Shown: in pieces, positions 34,685 through 43,021 of the stretch
How the letters are laid out: each line of letters begins with the position of its first letter
Position numbering within the stretch: position 1 is the first letter of the stretch
Notes under the pieces: model-generated
What the model saw: the letters and a program-made list of their open reading frames with translations, nothing else
What the model was told of the DNA's origin: nothing
Database searches by the model: none
Position numbers and translations under genes: made by a program
DNA from: Coriobacteriia bacterium
GTDB taxonomy: Bacteria; Actinomycetota; Coriobacteriia; Anaerosomatales; PALSA-660
Length of the DNA stretch: 44,878 nucleotides
Assembly (NCBI GenBank): GCA_025361885.1
Contig: JANYJF010000057.1
Location: 1-44,878, forward strand
Direction: 5' to 3'

Positions 34685-34861
34685 ATGGTCGGCAGGACGA
34701 AGCTTTTTCAGGAGACGCGGTCGCCGCTCATCCGCGGATTCACCCGTCCCCGCAGGTCGGGCGGGAAGACGGCAGCCATATGGATCGCCGTCGTGGTGGT
34801 CATCGCAGCGATCGTCTTGGTTGTCACATCGTTGATCTACCATTGGCCGGTGTCGCTGTAG
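34685..34861 (+). CDS. Small single-pass membrane protein, 58 aa (not in the supplied ORF track)
   Basis: ATG after a G-rich Shine-Dalgarno-like stretch: MVGRTKLFQETRSPLIRGFTRPRRSGGKTAAIWIAVVVVIAAIVLVVTSLIYHWPVSL*. Confidence 0.6.
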   Translation: MVGRTKLFQETRSPLIRGFTRPRRSGGKTAAIWIAVVVVIAAIVLVVTSLIYHWPVSL

Positions 34862-34882
34862 CCAGGCGGGCCTTCGGACCTT

Positions 34883-35950
34883 ATGGCGAGCATCGGAAGG
34901 GAAGCTTGGGTACGCGTGACCATCACCACTCGTCAGATGGCCGAGGCCGAGGAGCACGAGCGCCTCACGCCGCGCGCTGCCTTCTCCGACGCCAATCGAG
35001 GCCGCGAGCGCCCGCTCGAGCTCGATCCCCTGCGCACCGAGTTCCAGCGCGACCGCGACCGGATCATCCACTGCAAGGCGTTCCGGCGCCTGTCGCACAA
35101 GACGCAGGTATTCCTGGCGCCCGAGGGCGATCACTACCGCACGCGCCTGACGCACACCCTCGAGGTCGCGCAGATAGCGCGGTCCATCGCACGCGCGCTG
35201 TCCCTGAACGAGGACCTCACCGAGGCCATCGCACTCGGGCACGACCTGGGTCACACCCCGTTCGGTCATACGGGCGAACAGGCGATGAGCGAGTGCCTCG
35301 CCGAGATTGCCGACCGCTACCCGGGCATGCACGTCCCCTTCGAGCACAACCTGCAGTCGCTTCGCATCGTCGAGGTGCTCGAGTACGAGGGGAAGGGCCT
35401 GAACCTGACGTGGGAGGTCCGCGACGGCATCGCGCACCACACCGGCTCGCAGCGGGCCGCCACCCTCGAGGGCCAGATCGTGGCCACCGCGGACCGGATC
35501 GCCTACATCAACCACGACATCGACGACGCCATGCGCGCGGGCGTGCTGACCGAGGCCGACCTTCCCGCGCACTGCACCGGCGTTCTCGGACACAACCACG
35601 GCGCCCGGATCACCACCATGGTGCAGGACATGGTCCGCACCAGTGAGGACGCCGATGAGATCCGCATGTCGGAGCCGGTGTGGGAGGCGATGGGCGAGCT
35701 GAGGGCGTTCCTGTTCGAGCGCGTCTACTTCGGATCGATCGCCAAGATCGAGGAGCCCAAGGCGCACAACTTGGTCGCCGCCCTGTTCCGCCACTTCATG
35801 GCGCATCCCGACGAGCTTCCCGACGACCAGTTGCCGGCGACACCCGACGAGCTGCCGCTGATGGTCACCGACTACATCGCGGGCATGACGGACCGCTTCG
35901 CCATCCGCACCTACGAGGGCATCTTCCTGCCGCGCAGTTGGATGGTGTAG
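34883..35950 (+). CDS. dGTPase-like HD-domain triphosphohydrolase
   Basis: RDRDRIIHCKAFRRLSHKTQVFLAPEGDHYRTRLTHTLEVAQIAR, ALGHDLGHTPFGHTGE; GTG 34916 is an alternative start. Confidence 0.92.
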   Translation: MASIGREAWVRVTITTRQMAEAEEHERLTPRAAFSDANRGRERPLELDPLRTEFQRDRDRIIHCKAFRRLSHKTQVFLAPEGDHYRTRLTHTLEVAQIARSIARALSLNEDLTEAIALGHDLGHTPFGHTGEQAMSECLAEIADRYPGMHVPFEHNLQSLRIVEVLEYEGKGLNLTWEVRDGIAHHTGSQRAATLEGQIVATADRIAYINHDIDDAMRAGVLTEADLPAHCTGVLGHNHGARITTMVQDMVRTSEDADEIRMSEPVWEAMGELRAFLFERVYFGSIAKIEEPKAHNLVAALFRHFMAHPDELPDDQLPATPDELPLMVTDYIAGMTDRFAIRTYEGIFLPRSWMV

Positions 35951-35953
35951 GCG

Positions 35954-37876
35954 ATGGGCCGCATCTCGGACGAGGACGTCACGCGAGTCCGGGACGCCAC
36001 GGACCTGGTCCAGCTGGTATCGGAGACCGTGCCGCTCAACCAGAAGGGCCGGCTGTTCTGGGGCCGCTGCCCCTTCCACGGCGAGAAGACCCCGTCGTTC
36101 AAGGTGGATCCCGGCACGCAGCTGTGGCACTGCTTCGGGTGCGGTCTGGGCGGCGACGCGTTCGGGTTCGTCATGCGCTCCGAGAACCTCGACTTCCCCG
36201 ACACGGTGCGCCGGCTCGCCGAGCGTGCGAGGATCGAGATCCACGAGGAGTCCGGCGGCGGTCCGGTGGGACAGAAGGAGCGGCTGATGGCCGCATGCGA
36301 GGCCACCGCCGAGTTCTACCACAAGCAGCTGACCTCCTCGCGCGAAGCAGGGCCGGCCAAGGCGCGCGAGTATCTGGCCAGGCGCGGGTTCAACACCGAG
36401 GTCGCGAAGCGGTTCCGTCTGGGCTTCGCGCCGGGCCGCGGAGCGCTGGCCGCTCACCTCGGTCGGCTGGGCTTCACGTCCGAAGAGATCGTCATCGCGA
36501 ACCTCGCCATGCGCGACGAGCGCACGAACAAGCTTCGCGACCGATTCTACGAGCGCGTCATGTTCCCGATCACCGACCTGTCGGGGCGCGTGATCGCGTT
36601 CGGCGGCCGCGTCATCGGCACCGGTGAGCCCAAGTACCTCAACTCGTCGGACACGCCCGTGTTCCACAAGTCCGCGAACATGTACGGCATCGCCATGGCG
36701 AAGGCGGACATAGTGCGGACCGGCGTGGCTGTGGTCGTGGAGGGTTACACGGACGTCATAGCGCTGCACGAGGCGGAGATGCGCAACGCCGTCGCCACGC
36801 TCGGGACCGCGCTGACCCCGCAGCACGTCAAGCTGCTGGGCCGCTTTGCCAAGAGCGTCGTGTACCTGTTCGACGGCGACGAGGCCGGGATGCGCGCAGC
36901 CGACCGGGCCGGGGAGTTCCTGGACTGGCAGGCGACGCCGGAGGCCGGCAGCGCGCGCATCGACCTGAAGGTCGCGCTGATCCCGGACGGGATGGACCCC
37001 GCGGACTACGTGGGCATCAAGGGCGCGGACGGCATGCAGCTCGTGGTCGATAACGCGCAGCCGCTACTGCGGTTCGTGCTCGACCGGCGCCTCGCCAAGC
37101 ACGACCTCACCAGCCCGGAGGGTCGCTCCCGGGCGCTGGCGTCCGCGGTCCGCGTGCTCGCGGGCATCAAAGGCTCGCTGCTCGCGCAGGACTACGCGAA
37201 CTACCTCGCGGGGCGACTGACCACCGACTACGCGACGGTCCTCGCTGTGCTCAAGGACGCGAAGCCGGAGCCGGCCGCCGCCGCGCACCGGGCCGACGCC
37301 GAGGCGGGGGAGGCGGCGGCCGGCTTTGGCAGCGGGGCCGCCGGCGCAGGCGGGGGCACGCCCCCCGCGGCGCGCAAGGCCGCCCGCATGCCCGCGCAGG
37401 AGCGCGCGGAGGTGGAACTTCTTCGCCTGTTGACGCTGTATCCCGCGTTCAGGGGACAAGAGGTACGGGAGTTGCTTACAGTCCAGGACACCATGAGTTC
37501 GCCGGAGACCCTGGCGTTGGCGTCCGCCGTTCTCGACGCTGGAACCCTCATCGAACACGACCTGTACTCCGCCGTATCGGCCTCGCTGGGACGCGATGCG
37601 GCCGAGCCGTTGAGCGCGTGGCTGACCGGCGCGGGAGACGAAGTGGACGACACCGGGGCCGGCAACGTAGAATCGACGTTTCGGGAAACCGTGGTGAGAC
37701 TCAAGGATTTCGCCCTGCGACGTCAAATACTCACACTACAGGCGCGAATGGGTTCTACCGACGGGGTAAAGGACCCGTCGGGCTATGACGAGCTGTTTCG
37801 AAAGATCGCGATGCTCAGACGTTCACAGGAGTTGCTGCGCGCGAGCGACGCCATGACCGACGACACGGAGGCGTGA
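35954..37876 (+). CDS. dnaG: DNA primase
   Basis: CPFHGEKTPSFKVDPGTQLWHCFGCGLGGDAFGF zinc finger; TOPRIM VVVEGYTDVIALHEA, YLFDGDEAGMRAA. Confidence 0.96.
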   Translation: MGRISDEDVTRVRDATDLVQLVSETVPLNQKGRLFWGRCPFHGEKTPSFKVDPGTQLWHCFGCGLGGDAFGFVMRSENLDFPDTVRRLAERARIEIHEESGGGPVGQKERLMAACEATAEFYHKQLTSSREAGPAKAREYLARRGFNTEVAKRFRLGFAPGRGALAAHLGRLGFTSEEIVIANLAMRDERTNKLRDRFYERVMFPITDLSGRVIAFGGRVIGTGEPKYLNSSDTPVFHKSANMYGIAMAKADIVRTGVAVVVEGYTDVIALHEAEMRNAVATLGTALTPQHVKLLGRFAKSVVYLFDGDEAGMRAADRAGEFLDWQATPEAGSARIDLKVALIPDGMDPADYVGIKGADGMQLVVDNAQPLLRFVLDRRLAKHDLTSPEGRSRALASAVRVLAGIKGSLLAQDYANYLAGRLTTDYATVLAVLKDAKPEPAAAAHRADAEAGEAAAGFGSGAAGAGGGTPPAARKAARMPAQERAEVELLRLLTLYPAFRGQEVRELLTVQDTMSSPETLALASAVLDAGTLIEHDLYSAVSASLGRDAAEPLSAWLTGAGDEVDDTGAGNVESTFRETVVRLKDFALRRQILTLQARMGSTDGVKDPSGYDELFRKIAMLRRSQELLRASDAMTDDTEA

Positions 37877-37885
37877 CACACCCCA

Positions 37886-39334
37886 GTGACTGCCACACCA
37901 AGCAACGATATGCCGGCCGCTGAGCCGAAGACCGTCGCGAAGAAGACCGTCGCGAAGAAGACCGCGCCCGCCAAGAAGGCTGCAGTCGAAACGCCCGTTG
38001 AAGCCAAGGCTGCGCCCGCCAAGAGGACGACAGCCGCGAAGAAGCCTGCGGCCGGTTCCGGCAAGGTCGCGCCCGAGCTCGAGCTCGCCGAGGTCAGGAC
38101 GCTCGTGAAGATCGGCAAGTCCAAGGGCTCGCTGACCGAGGACGAGATCGGCGGCGCGCTGTCCGACATCGACCTGTCGGAAGAACAGGTCGAGAACATC
38201 TACGCGCACTTCTCGAAGGCCGGGATCGACGTCACCGAAGATCACGGTGCCGGCGCGGCCGGCGGAGAGGCCGAGGACATCCTGCTCGAGGCGGACGACA
38301 CCGTCGCCCCGGTGGTCGAAGAAGTCCCCGAGATCGCCATCCCCGTGCCGAAGCCGGCCATCAAGGGCAAGAAGAAGGCCCGCAAGCGCGCCGACACCCA
38401 TGCGATGTCGCCCCTGACCTCCGACCCGGTGCGCATGTACCTCAAGGAGATCGGCAAAGTCTCGCTGCTCAACGCGCGCCAGGAGGTCGACCTCGCGAAG
38501 AAGATCGAGGCCGGTCTCATCGCCACGGCGGCGCTCGAGGAAGCCGAGGACAACAACGTCAAGTTGGACCGCACCCAAGAGCGCGGCTACCAGCGTATCG
38601 AGGCCATCGGCCTGTCGGCCAAGCGCCAGCTCGTCGAGGCGAACCTGCGACTGGTCGTGTCGATCGCCAAGCGGTACGTCGGGCGAGGGATGCTGTTCCT
38701 GGACCTCATCCAAGAGGGAAACCTCGGACTGATCCGCGCAGTCGAGAAGTTCGACTACGGCAAGGGCTTCAAGTTCTCCACCTACGCCACGTGGTGGATC
38801 CGCCAGGCCATAACCCGCGCCATCGCGGACCAGGCCCGCACGATCCGCATCCCCGTGCATATGGTGGAGACCATCAACAAGCTCATCCGCGTGCAGCGCA
38901 ACCTGCTGCAGGAGCTCGGCCGCGAACCCACACCGGACGAGATCGGCGCGCAGATGGAGATGACCGCTGAGCGGGTCCGCGAGATCCTCAAGATCTCGCA
39001 GGAGCCGGTGTCGCTCGAGACGCCGATCGGCGAGGAGGAAGACTCCCAGTTGGGAGACTTCATCGAGGATTCCGAGGCCATCGTGCCGCCGGACGCCGCG
39101 AGCTTCTCGATGCTGCAGACGCAGCTCGGTCGCGTGCTCGACTCGCTGTCCGAGCGTGAGCGCAAGGTCATCGAGTTACGGTTCGGCCTGGTGGACGGGC
39201 ACCCGCGCACGCTCGAGGAGGTCGGACGGGAGTTCGGCGTCACCCGCGAGCGGATCCGGCAGATCGAGTCGAAGACGCTGTGCAAGCTGCGGCACCCGTC
39301 GCGATCGAGCAAGCTGAAGGATTACCTGGAGTAA
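37886..39334 (+). CDS. rpoD: Primary-type sigma-70 factor with Lys/Ala-rich N-terminus
   Basis: [65 protein letters not shown], region 4 [20 protein letters not shown]. Confidence 0.95.
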   Translation: MTATPSNDMPAAEPKTVAKKTVAKKTAPAKKAAVETPVEAKAAPAKRTTAAKKPAAGSGKVAPELELAEVRTLVKIGKSKGSLTEDEIGGALSDIDLSEEQVENIYAHFSKAGIDVTEDHGAGAAGGEAEDILLEADDTVAPVVEEVPEIAIPVPKPAIKGKKKARKRADTHAMSPLTSDPVRMYLKEIGKVSLLNARQEVDLAKKIEAGLIATAALEEAEDNNVKLDRTQERGYQRIEAIGLSAKRQLVEANLRLVVSIAKRYVGRGMLFLDLIQEGNLGLIRAVEKFDYGKGFKFSTYATWWIRQAITRAIADQARTIRIPVHMVETINKLIRVQRNLLQELGREPTPDEIGAQMEMTAERVREILKISQEPVSLETPIGEEEDSQLGDFIEDSEAIVPPDAASFSMLQTQLGRVLDSLSERERKVIELRFGLVDGHPRTLEEVGREFGVTRERIRQIESKTLCKLRHPSRSSKLKDYLE

Positions 39335-39370
39335 GAGGCACCGCCCGCAAGCACGTGCGAGCACGGACCC

Positions 39371-39394
39371 AGACCCCCGCACCCACGGGGGTCT
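39371..39394 (+). terminator. Hairpin between the two sigma-factor genes
   Basis: AGACCCCCG-CACCCA-CGGGGGTCT, 9-bp perfect stem; no clear T-tract. Confidence 0.5.
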
Positions 39395-39502
39395 CGCCGT
39401 CCAAAGAATTATCGTCGACCGGCCGGCGAAAGTCCGGTGGTGTGGCGTGACACACGACAAGTACTACGGTAGGAACTCACGATCCGAAGATGGAGAAACC
39501 GC

Positions 39503-40483
39503 ATGCCCCCAGTGAAGACCAAAAAGGCCGTCCGGACCGCCGCCGCGGCCACCGCCAACTCGCTCGCCCCCGATCCCATCCGGCAATACCTCAAGGAGAT
39601 CGGCCGGGTGCCGCTGCTCAACGCCCGCCAAGAGGTCGAACTCGCCAAGAAGGTCGAGGCTGGCGCGGCAGCAGCCACGGCGCTCGACGTGGCCAAGGCC
39701 GACGGCGTGTCTCTCGACCCCACCGAGGTGCGCCGTCTGCATCGCATCGAGGCGAACGGCCAGGTGGCCCGCAAGCACATGGCCTCGGCCAACCTCCGGC
39801 TCGTGGTGTCCATCGCACGGCGCTACAACAACCACGGGCTGTCCCTGCTCGACCTCATCCAGGAGGGCAGTGTCGGCCTGCTGCGCGCCGTCGAGAAGTT
39901 CGACTACAACAGAGGCTTCAAGTTCTCAACGTACGCCACGTGGTGGATCCGCCAGGCCATCACCCGCGCGATCGCGGACCAGGGCCGCACCATCCGCATC
40001 CCGGTGCACATGGTCGAGACGATCAACCAGCTCACGCGCATCCAGCGCACGCTCGTCCAGGAACTCGGGCGCGAGCCCACGGAAGAGGAGATAGGCGAGC
40101 GGGCCGAGATGACCCCGGAGCGCGTGCGGGAGATCCTCAAGATCTCGCAGGCCCCGACGAGCCTGGATAGCCCGATCGGCGAGGAGGGCGACGGCAGACT
40201 CGGTGACTTCATCGAGGACTCCGACGCCGTGGCCCCGCCCGAGGCGGCCGAGGACTCGGTCATGCGGGAGCAGCTGCACGGCATCCTCCGCACGCTGCCG
40301 GACCGCGAGCGCAAGGTTATCGAGCTGCGCTACGGGCTCATCGACGGGCATCCCCGCACGCTCGAGGAGGTCGGTCGCGAGTTCGGAGTCACCCGCGAGC
40401 GCATCCGCCAGATCGAGTCCAAGACGCTGTCGAAGCTGCGTCATCCCTCGCGGTCGGGCAAGCTCAAGGACTACATAGACTAG
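39503..40483 (+). CDS. Second sigma-70 factor, RpoD paralogue without the long N-terminal extension
   Basis: [69 protein letters not shown], region 4 [20 protein letters not shown]. Confidence 0.94.
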   Translation: MPPVKTKKAVRTAAAATANSLAPDPIRQYLKEIGRVPLLNARQEVELAKKVEAGAAAATALDVAKADGVSLDPTEVRRLHRIEANGQVARKHMASANLRLVVSIARRYNNHGLSLLDLIQEGSVGLLRAVEKFDYNRGFKFSTYATWWIRQAITRAIADQGRTIRIPVHMVETINQLTRIQRTLVQELGREPTEEEIGERAEMTPERVREILKISQAPTSLDSPIGEEGDGRLGDFIEDSDAVAPPEAAEDSVMREQLHGILRTLPDRERKVIELRYGLIDGHPRTLEEVGREFGVTRERIRQIESKTLSKLRHPSRSGKLKDYID

Positions 40484-40514
40484 CGGCGGATCTGGGAAAG
40501 AACGTATGTGTCGC

Positions 40515-40544
40515 AGCGCCTCGGCCCTCATCGGCCGGGGCGCT
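40515..40544 (+). terminator. Hairpin terminator after the second sigma factor
   Basis: AGCGCCTCGGCC-CTCATC-GGCCGGGGCGCT (12 bp, one G-T) followed by gctttgcc. Confidence 0.65.
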
Positions 40545-40637
40545 GCTTTGCCTACAGCTCGCGAAGGGGGAGAGCCAGCGTGCCGTCCCCGAGTCCGACG
40601 GCGACTTCGCCGGGGTGCACGACGTAGCGACACTCTC

Positions 40638-40684
40638 CGAATGTGTGCAAGTTTGCATTCGAAATGCAAAGTTGCACACATTCG
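40638..40684. repeat. 47-nt near-perfect inverted repeat
   Basis: CGAATGTGTGCAA-g-TTTGCATT-cga-AATGCAAA-g-TTGCACACATTCG: arms of 13 and 8 bp with one mismatch, 3-nt centre. Confidence 0.9.
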
Positions 40685-40758
40685 CCAAGGCAACGACTCG
40701 TTCACTAGCGCCTGTCAGTCGTTGTTTGACGCCCGTCACGTGACGCACTACAGTCGCC

Positions 40759-40821
40759 CGCATATGCTTCCGGTTCGAAGACGGCGATGCCTATGACGTC
40801 GAGATATGCGACTACCACTAG
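40759..40821 (+). pseudogene. C-terminal remnant of a HigB (RelE-superfamily) toxin
   Basis: Frame reads RICFRFEDGDAYDVEICDYH*, the typical HigB C-terminus; an in-frame stop at 40741-40743 and no upstream toxin body. Confidence 0.75.
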
Positions 40822-40836
40822 CGAGGTGAGCGAGAG

Positions 40837-41151
40837 ATGAGCATCCCAAACACCAGGCCGCTGCAGCGCCGGCCCGTCCACCCGGGCGAGATCCTGCGCG
40901 AGGATTTCGTCCCCGAATACGAGCTGTCGGTCAGCGGACTCGCGACGGCGCTCGGCGTCTCGCGGCAGTCCGTCAATGAGCTGCTTCGCGAGCGCCGGGC
41001 CGTGAGCCCGGAGATGGCTCTTCGGCTCGCTCGGTTGTTCGGCAACTCCGCGGAGTTCTGGCTGAACATGCAGCGCGGGGTCGATCTGTGGGACGCGCAG
41101 GTCACCATCAAGGACGAACTCCAGCAGATCAAGCCGCTGTCCGTCGTCTGA
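40837..41151 (+). CDS. higA: HigA-type Xre-family antitoxin, apparently orphaned
   Basis: RPVHPGEILREDFVPEYELSVSGLATALGVSRQSVNELLRERRAVSPEMALRLARLFGNSAEFWLNMQ. Confidence 0.92.
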   Translation: MSIPNTRPLQRRPVHPGEILREDFVPEYELSVSGLATALGVSRQSVNELLRERRAVSPEMALRLARLFGNSAEFWLNMQRGVDLWDAQVTIKDELQQIKPLSVV

Positions 41152-41200
41152 CGGAACCGGCAGCCAACCCCTTGAGCCTCTTCGCCGCCGTCCGGCCGAC

Positions 41201-41216
41201 GGGTACGATCGTATCC
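41201..41216. repeat. Left arm of a 16-bp perfect inverted repeat (contains palindrome TACGATCGTA)
   Basis: GGGTACGATCGTATCC; reverse complement occurs at 41284-41299. Confidence 0.9.
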
Positions 41217-41283
41217 CTCGCTTGCGTCCAGCTGCGGACCAGTCTCCAACCGAACTCCAACCATCCTTGCCTGTATCACAAAA

Positions 41284-41299
41284 GGATACGATCGTACCC
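41284..41299. repeat. Right arm of the 16-bp perfect inverted repeat
   Basis: GGATACGATCGTACCC. Confidence 0.9.
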
Positions 41300-41383
41300 A
41301 ACGAGCAGACGGTCCAGGAACACCCCCGACTTACCGGCGGTCCGACGGTCTCCGAGACCTTCGGGGTGTTCGCGGCAAGCAAG

Positions 41384-41410
41384 AAGGCCCCCGCGCGGTG
41401 CGGGGGCCTT
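41384..41410 (-). terminator. Terminator of tRNA-Asn
   Basis: AAGGCCCCCGC-N5-GCGGGGGCCTT perfect 11-bp stem, followed on the minus strand by CTTGCTTG. Confidence 0.75.
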
Positions 41411-41424
41411 CCGTATGCGAGAAA

Positions 41425-41499
41425 TGGCTCCTCGGGCAGGACTCGAACCTGCAACATTTCGGTTAACAGCCGAACGCTCTACCATTGAGCTACCGAGGA
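41425..41499 (-). tRNA. tRNA-Asn (anticodon GTT)
   Basis: Minus strand TCCTCGGTAGCTCAATGGTAGAGCGTTCGGCTGTTAACCGAAATGTTGCAGGTTCGAGTCCTGCCCGAGGAGCCA; cloverleaf arms and encoded CCA. Confidence 0.96.
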
Positions 41500-41517
41500 A
41501 TGTGGCGCCGAGTGGGG

Positions 41518-41547
41518 ATTATAGGGCAGCCCGCGGCGGCAAGTCCA
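41518..41547 (-). promoter_or_regulatory. Putative tRNA-Asn promoter
   Basis: Minus strand TGGACT - 18 nt - TATAAT just upstream of the tRNA. Confidence 0.5.
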
Positions 41548-41755
41548 CCCGGTATCCCCGACGGTCGGGCGGGCCTGTGGCGCGCCAGGACCCCGCACAG
41601 TGCGCGCACCGGCATCCCGGCGCGCCGCTTGCTTCGCATGCGTGCGTAAAGCCCCTAGTGGTAGACTTGCACACGCTTGCCAGCGCCCTCTGGCCGCCGA
41701 GTGCGAATCCGGCGGTGCCGATGTGGCGGACAAGGTCGGAGCGGTCGCACCTCAG

Positions 41756-41830
41756 GGGCCCGTAGCTCAATGGTGGAGCAGGGGACTCATAATCCCTTGG
41801 TTGTAGGTTCGAATCCTACCGGGCCCACCA
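41756..41830 (+). tRNA. tRNA with CAT anticodon (Met elongator or Ile2; not resolved)
   Basis: GGGCCCGTAGCTCAATGGTGGAGCAGGGGACTCATAATCCCTTGGTTGTAGGTTCGAATCCTACCGGGCCCACCA; complete cloverleaf and encoded CCA. Confidence 0.95.
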
Positions 41831-42972
41831 TGCGAACAAAGACACTCGCGAGGAACATGAGTACTGCACGCAGGTCAGCACGACGAGCCAACAAGCTCAC
41901 CCGTCGCCGCCCGTGGCTCCTGCCGGTGCTGGCGGGACTCGCCGTCGTCGCTGTGATCGCGGGCGTCGCTTTCGCCGTATCCGGCGTCAAGACGATGTCG
42001 GCCAAGCCCGTCACCAAAGACGCGATGCCCAAGGTGTCCGCGTCGATCCCCGCCACCGACGAGACCACACCCACGGCCGACGCGTCGAGCTCATCGACGT
42101 CCGCGGTCGAGGTCCCCAACGTCATCGGCACGCCACTCACCACCGGCGAGACCGTCATCAAGGCCGCCGGCCTCACGACCGTGACGCGCGTTGCGAGCAA
42201 GAACACGCCCGCTTCGCCGGTCAACGCCGTGCTCAGCCAGGATCCGCCGCAGGGCACGAAGGTCCCGTCCGGCACCACCATCACGCTGACGTACAACCCC
42301 AAGCCCGCTCCGGCGCCCGTCGCGAACACGCAGGCGGCGCCGACAGGCCTCGTCATTGCTATCGACCCGGGGCATCAGCAGAACGGGGACAGCAGCACGG
42401 AGCCGATCGGTCCGGGCTCCAGCACCGTGAAAGCCAAGGTCGCCGGTGGCGCCAGCGGCGCGAGCACTCCTCGCGAGGAGTACAAGCTGACCCTGCTGAC
42501 AAGTCTCAAGCTCCGCGACATCTTGCAGAGCCGCGGCATCACCGTGGTCATGATCCGTACCACCAACAACGTCCATGTCTCCAACGCGGAGCGCGCGCAG
42601 ATCGCCAACCGCGCCCACGCCGCCCTGCTCGTGCGCGTCCACTTCGACGGAGTGGACGGCTCGCCCGGCACCAGTGGCATCTCGACTCTGTACGGCAAGG
42701 GCAACGCCTGGGTCAACCCATACACGGCCGCCAGCCTGCGCGCCGCAAACCTGATCGGGAATGCTGCCGCCGCAACCACCGGTGCGCCGTACCGCGGCGC
42801 GGTGGCACACTCCGACATGACCGGCCTCAACTGGGCCACGGTCCCCTCCATGATCATCGAGGGCGGCTTCCTGTCGAACCCGACTGAGGACGCCAGGATC
42901 GTCACCGACGCCTATCAGCAGAAGCTGGCGCAGGGCATCGCCAATGGCGTCATGCAGTACTTGGGCAGATGA
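41830..42972 (+). CDS. Membrane-anchored PASTA domain plus N-acetylmuramoyl-L-alanine amidase (amidase_3)
   Basis: TM segment, PASTA-like VPNVIGTPLTTGETVIKAAGLT...VLSQDPPQGTKVPSGTTITLTYN, amidase AIDPGHQ...IIEGGFLSNPTEDARI. ATG 41857 is an alternative start. Confidence 0.87.
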   Translation: MRTKTLARNMSTARRSARRANKLTRRRPWLLPVLAGLAVVAVIAGVAFAVSGVKTMSAKPVTKDAMPKVSASIPATDETTPTADASSSSTSAVEVPNVIGTPLTTGETVIKAAGLTTVTRVASKNTPASPVNAVLSQDPPQGTKVPSGTTITLTYNPKPAPAPVANTQAAPTGLVIAIDPGHQQNGDSSTEPIGPGSSTVKAKVAGGASGASTPREEYKLTLLTSLKLRDILQSRGITVVMIRTTNNVHVSNAERAQIANRAHAALLVRVHFDGVDGSPGTSGISTLYGKGNAWVNPYTAASLRAANLIGNAAAATTGAPYRGAVAHSDMTGLNWATVPSMIIEGGFLSNPTEDARIVTDAYQQKLAQGIANGVMQYLGR

Positions 42973-43021
42973 GCACGTACGGCCGACGAGTGCGACCGGT
43001 GATCCAAGGGTTGGGGGAAGC

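Noticed and set aside
40506-40796. 96-aa ORF upstream of higA as an intact toxin
   Set aside because: It starts inside the terminator hairpin and is in a different frame from the recognisable HigB C-terminal peptide.
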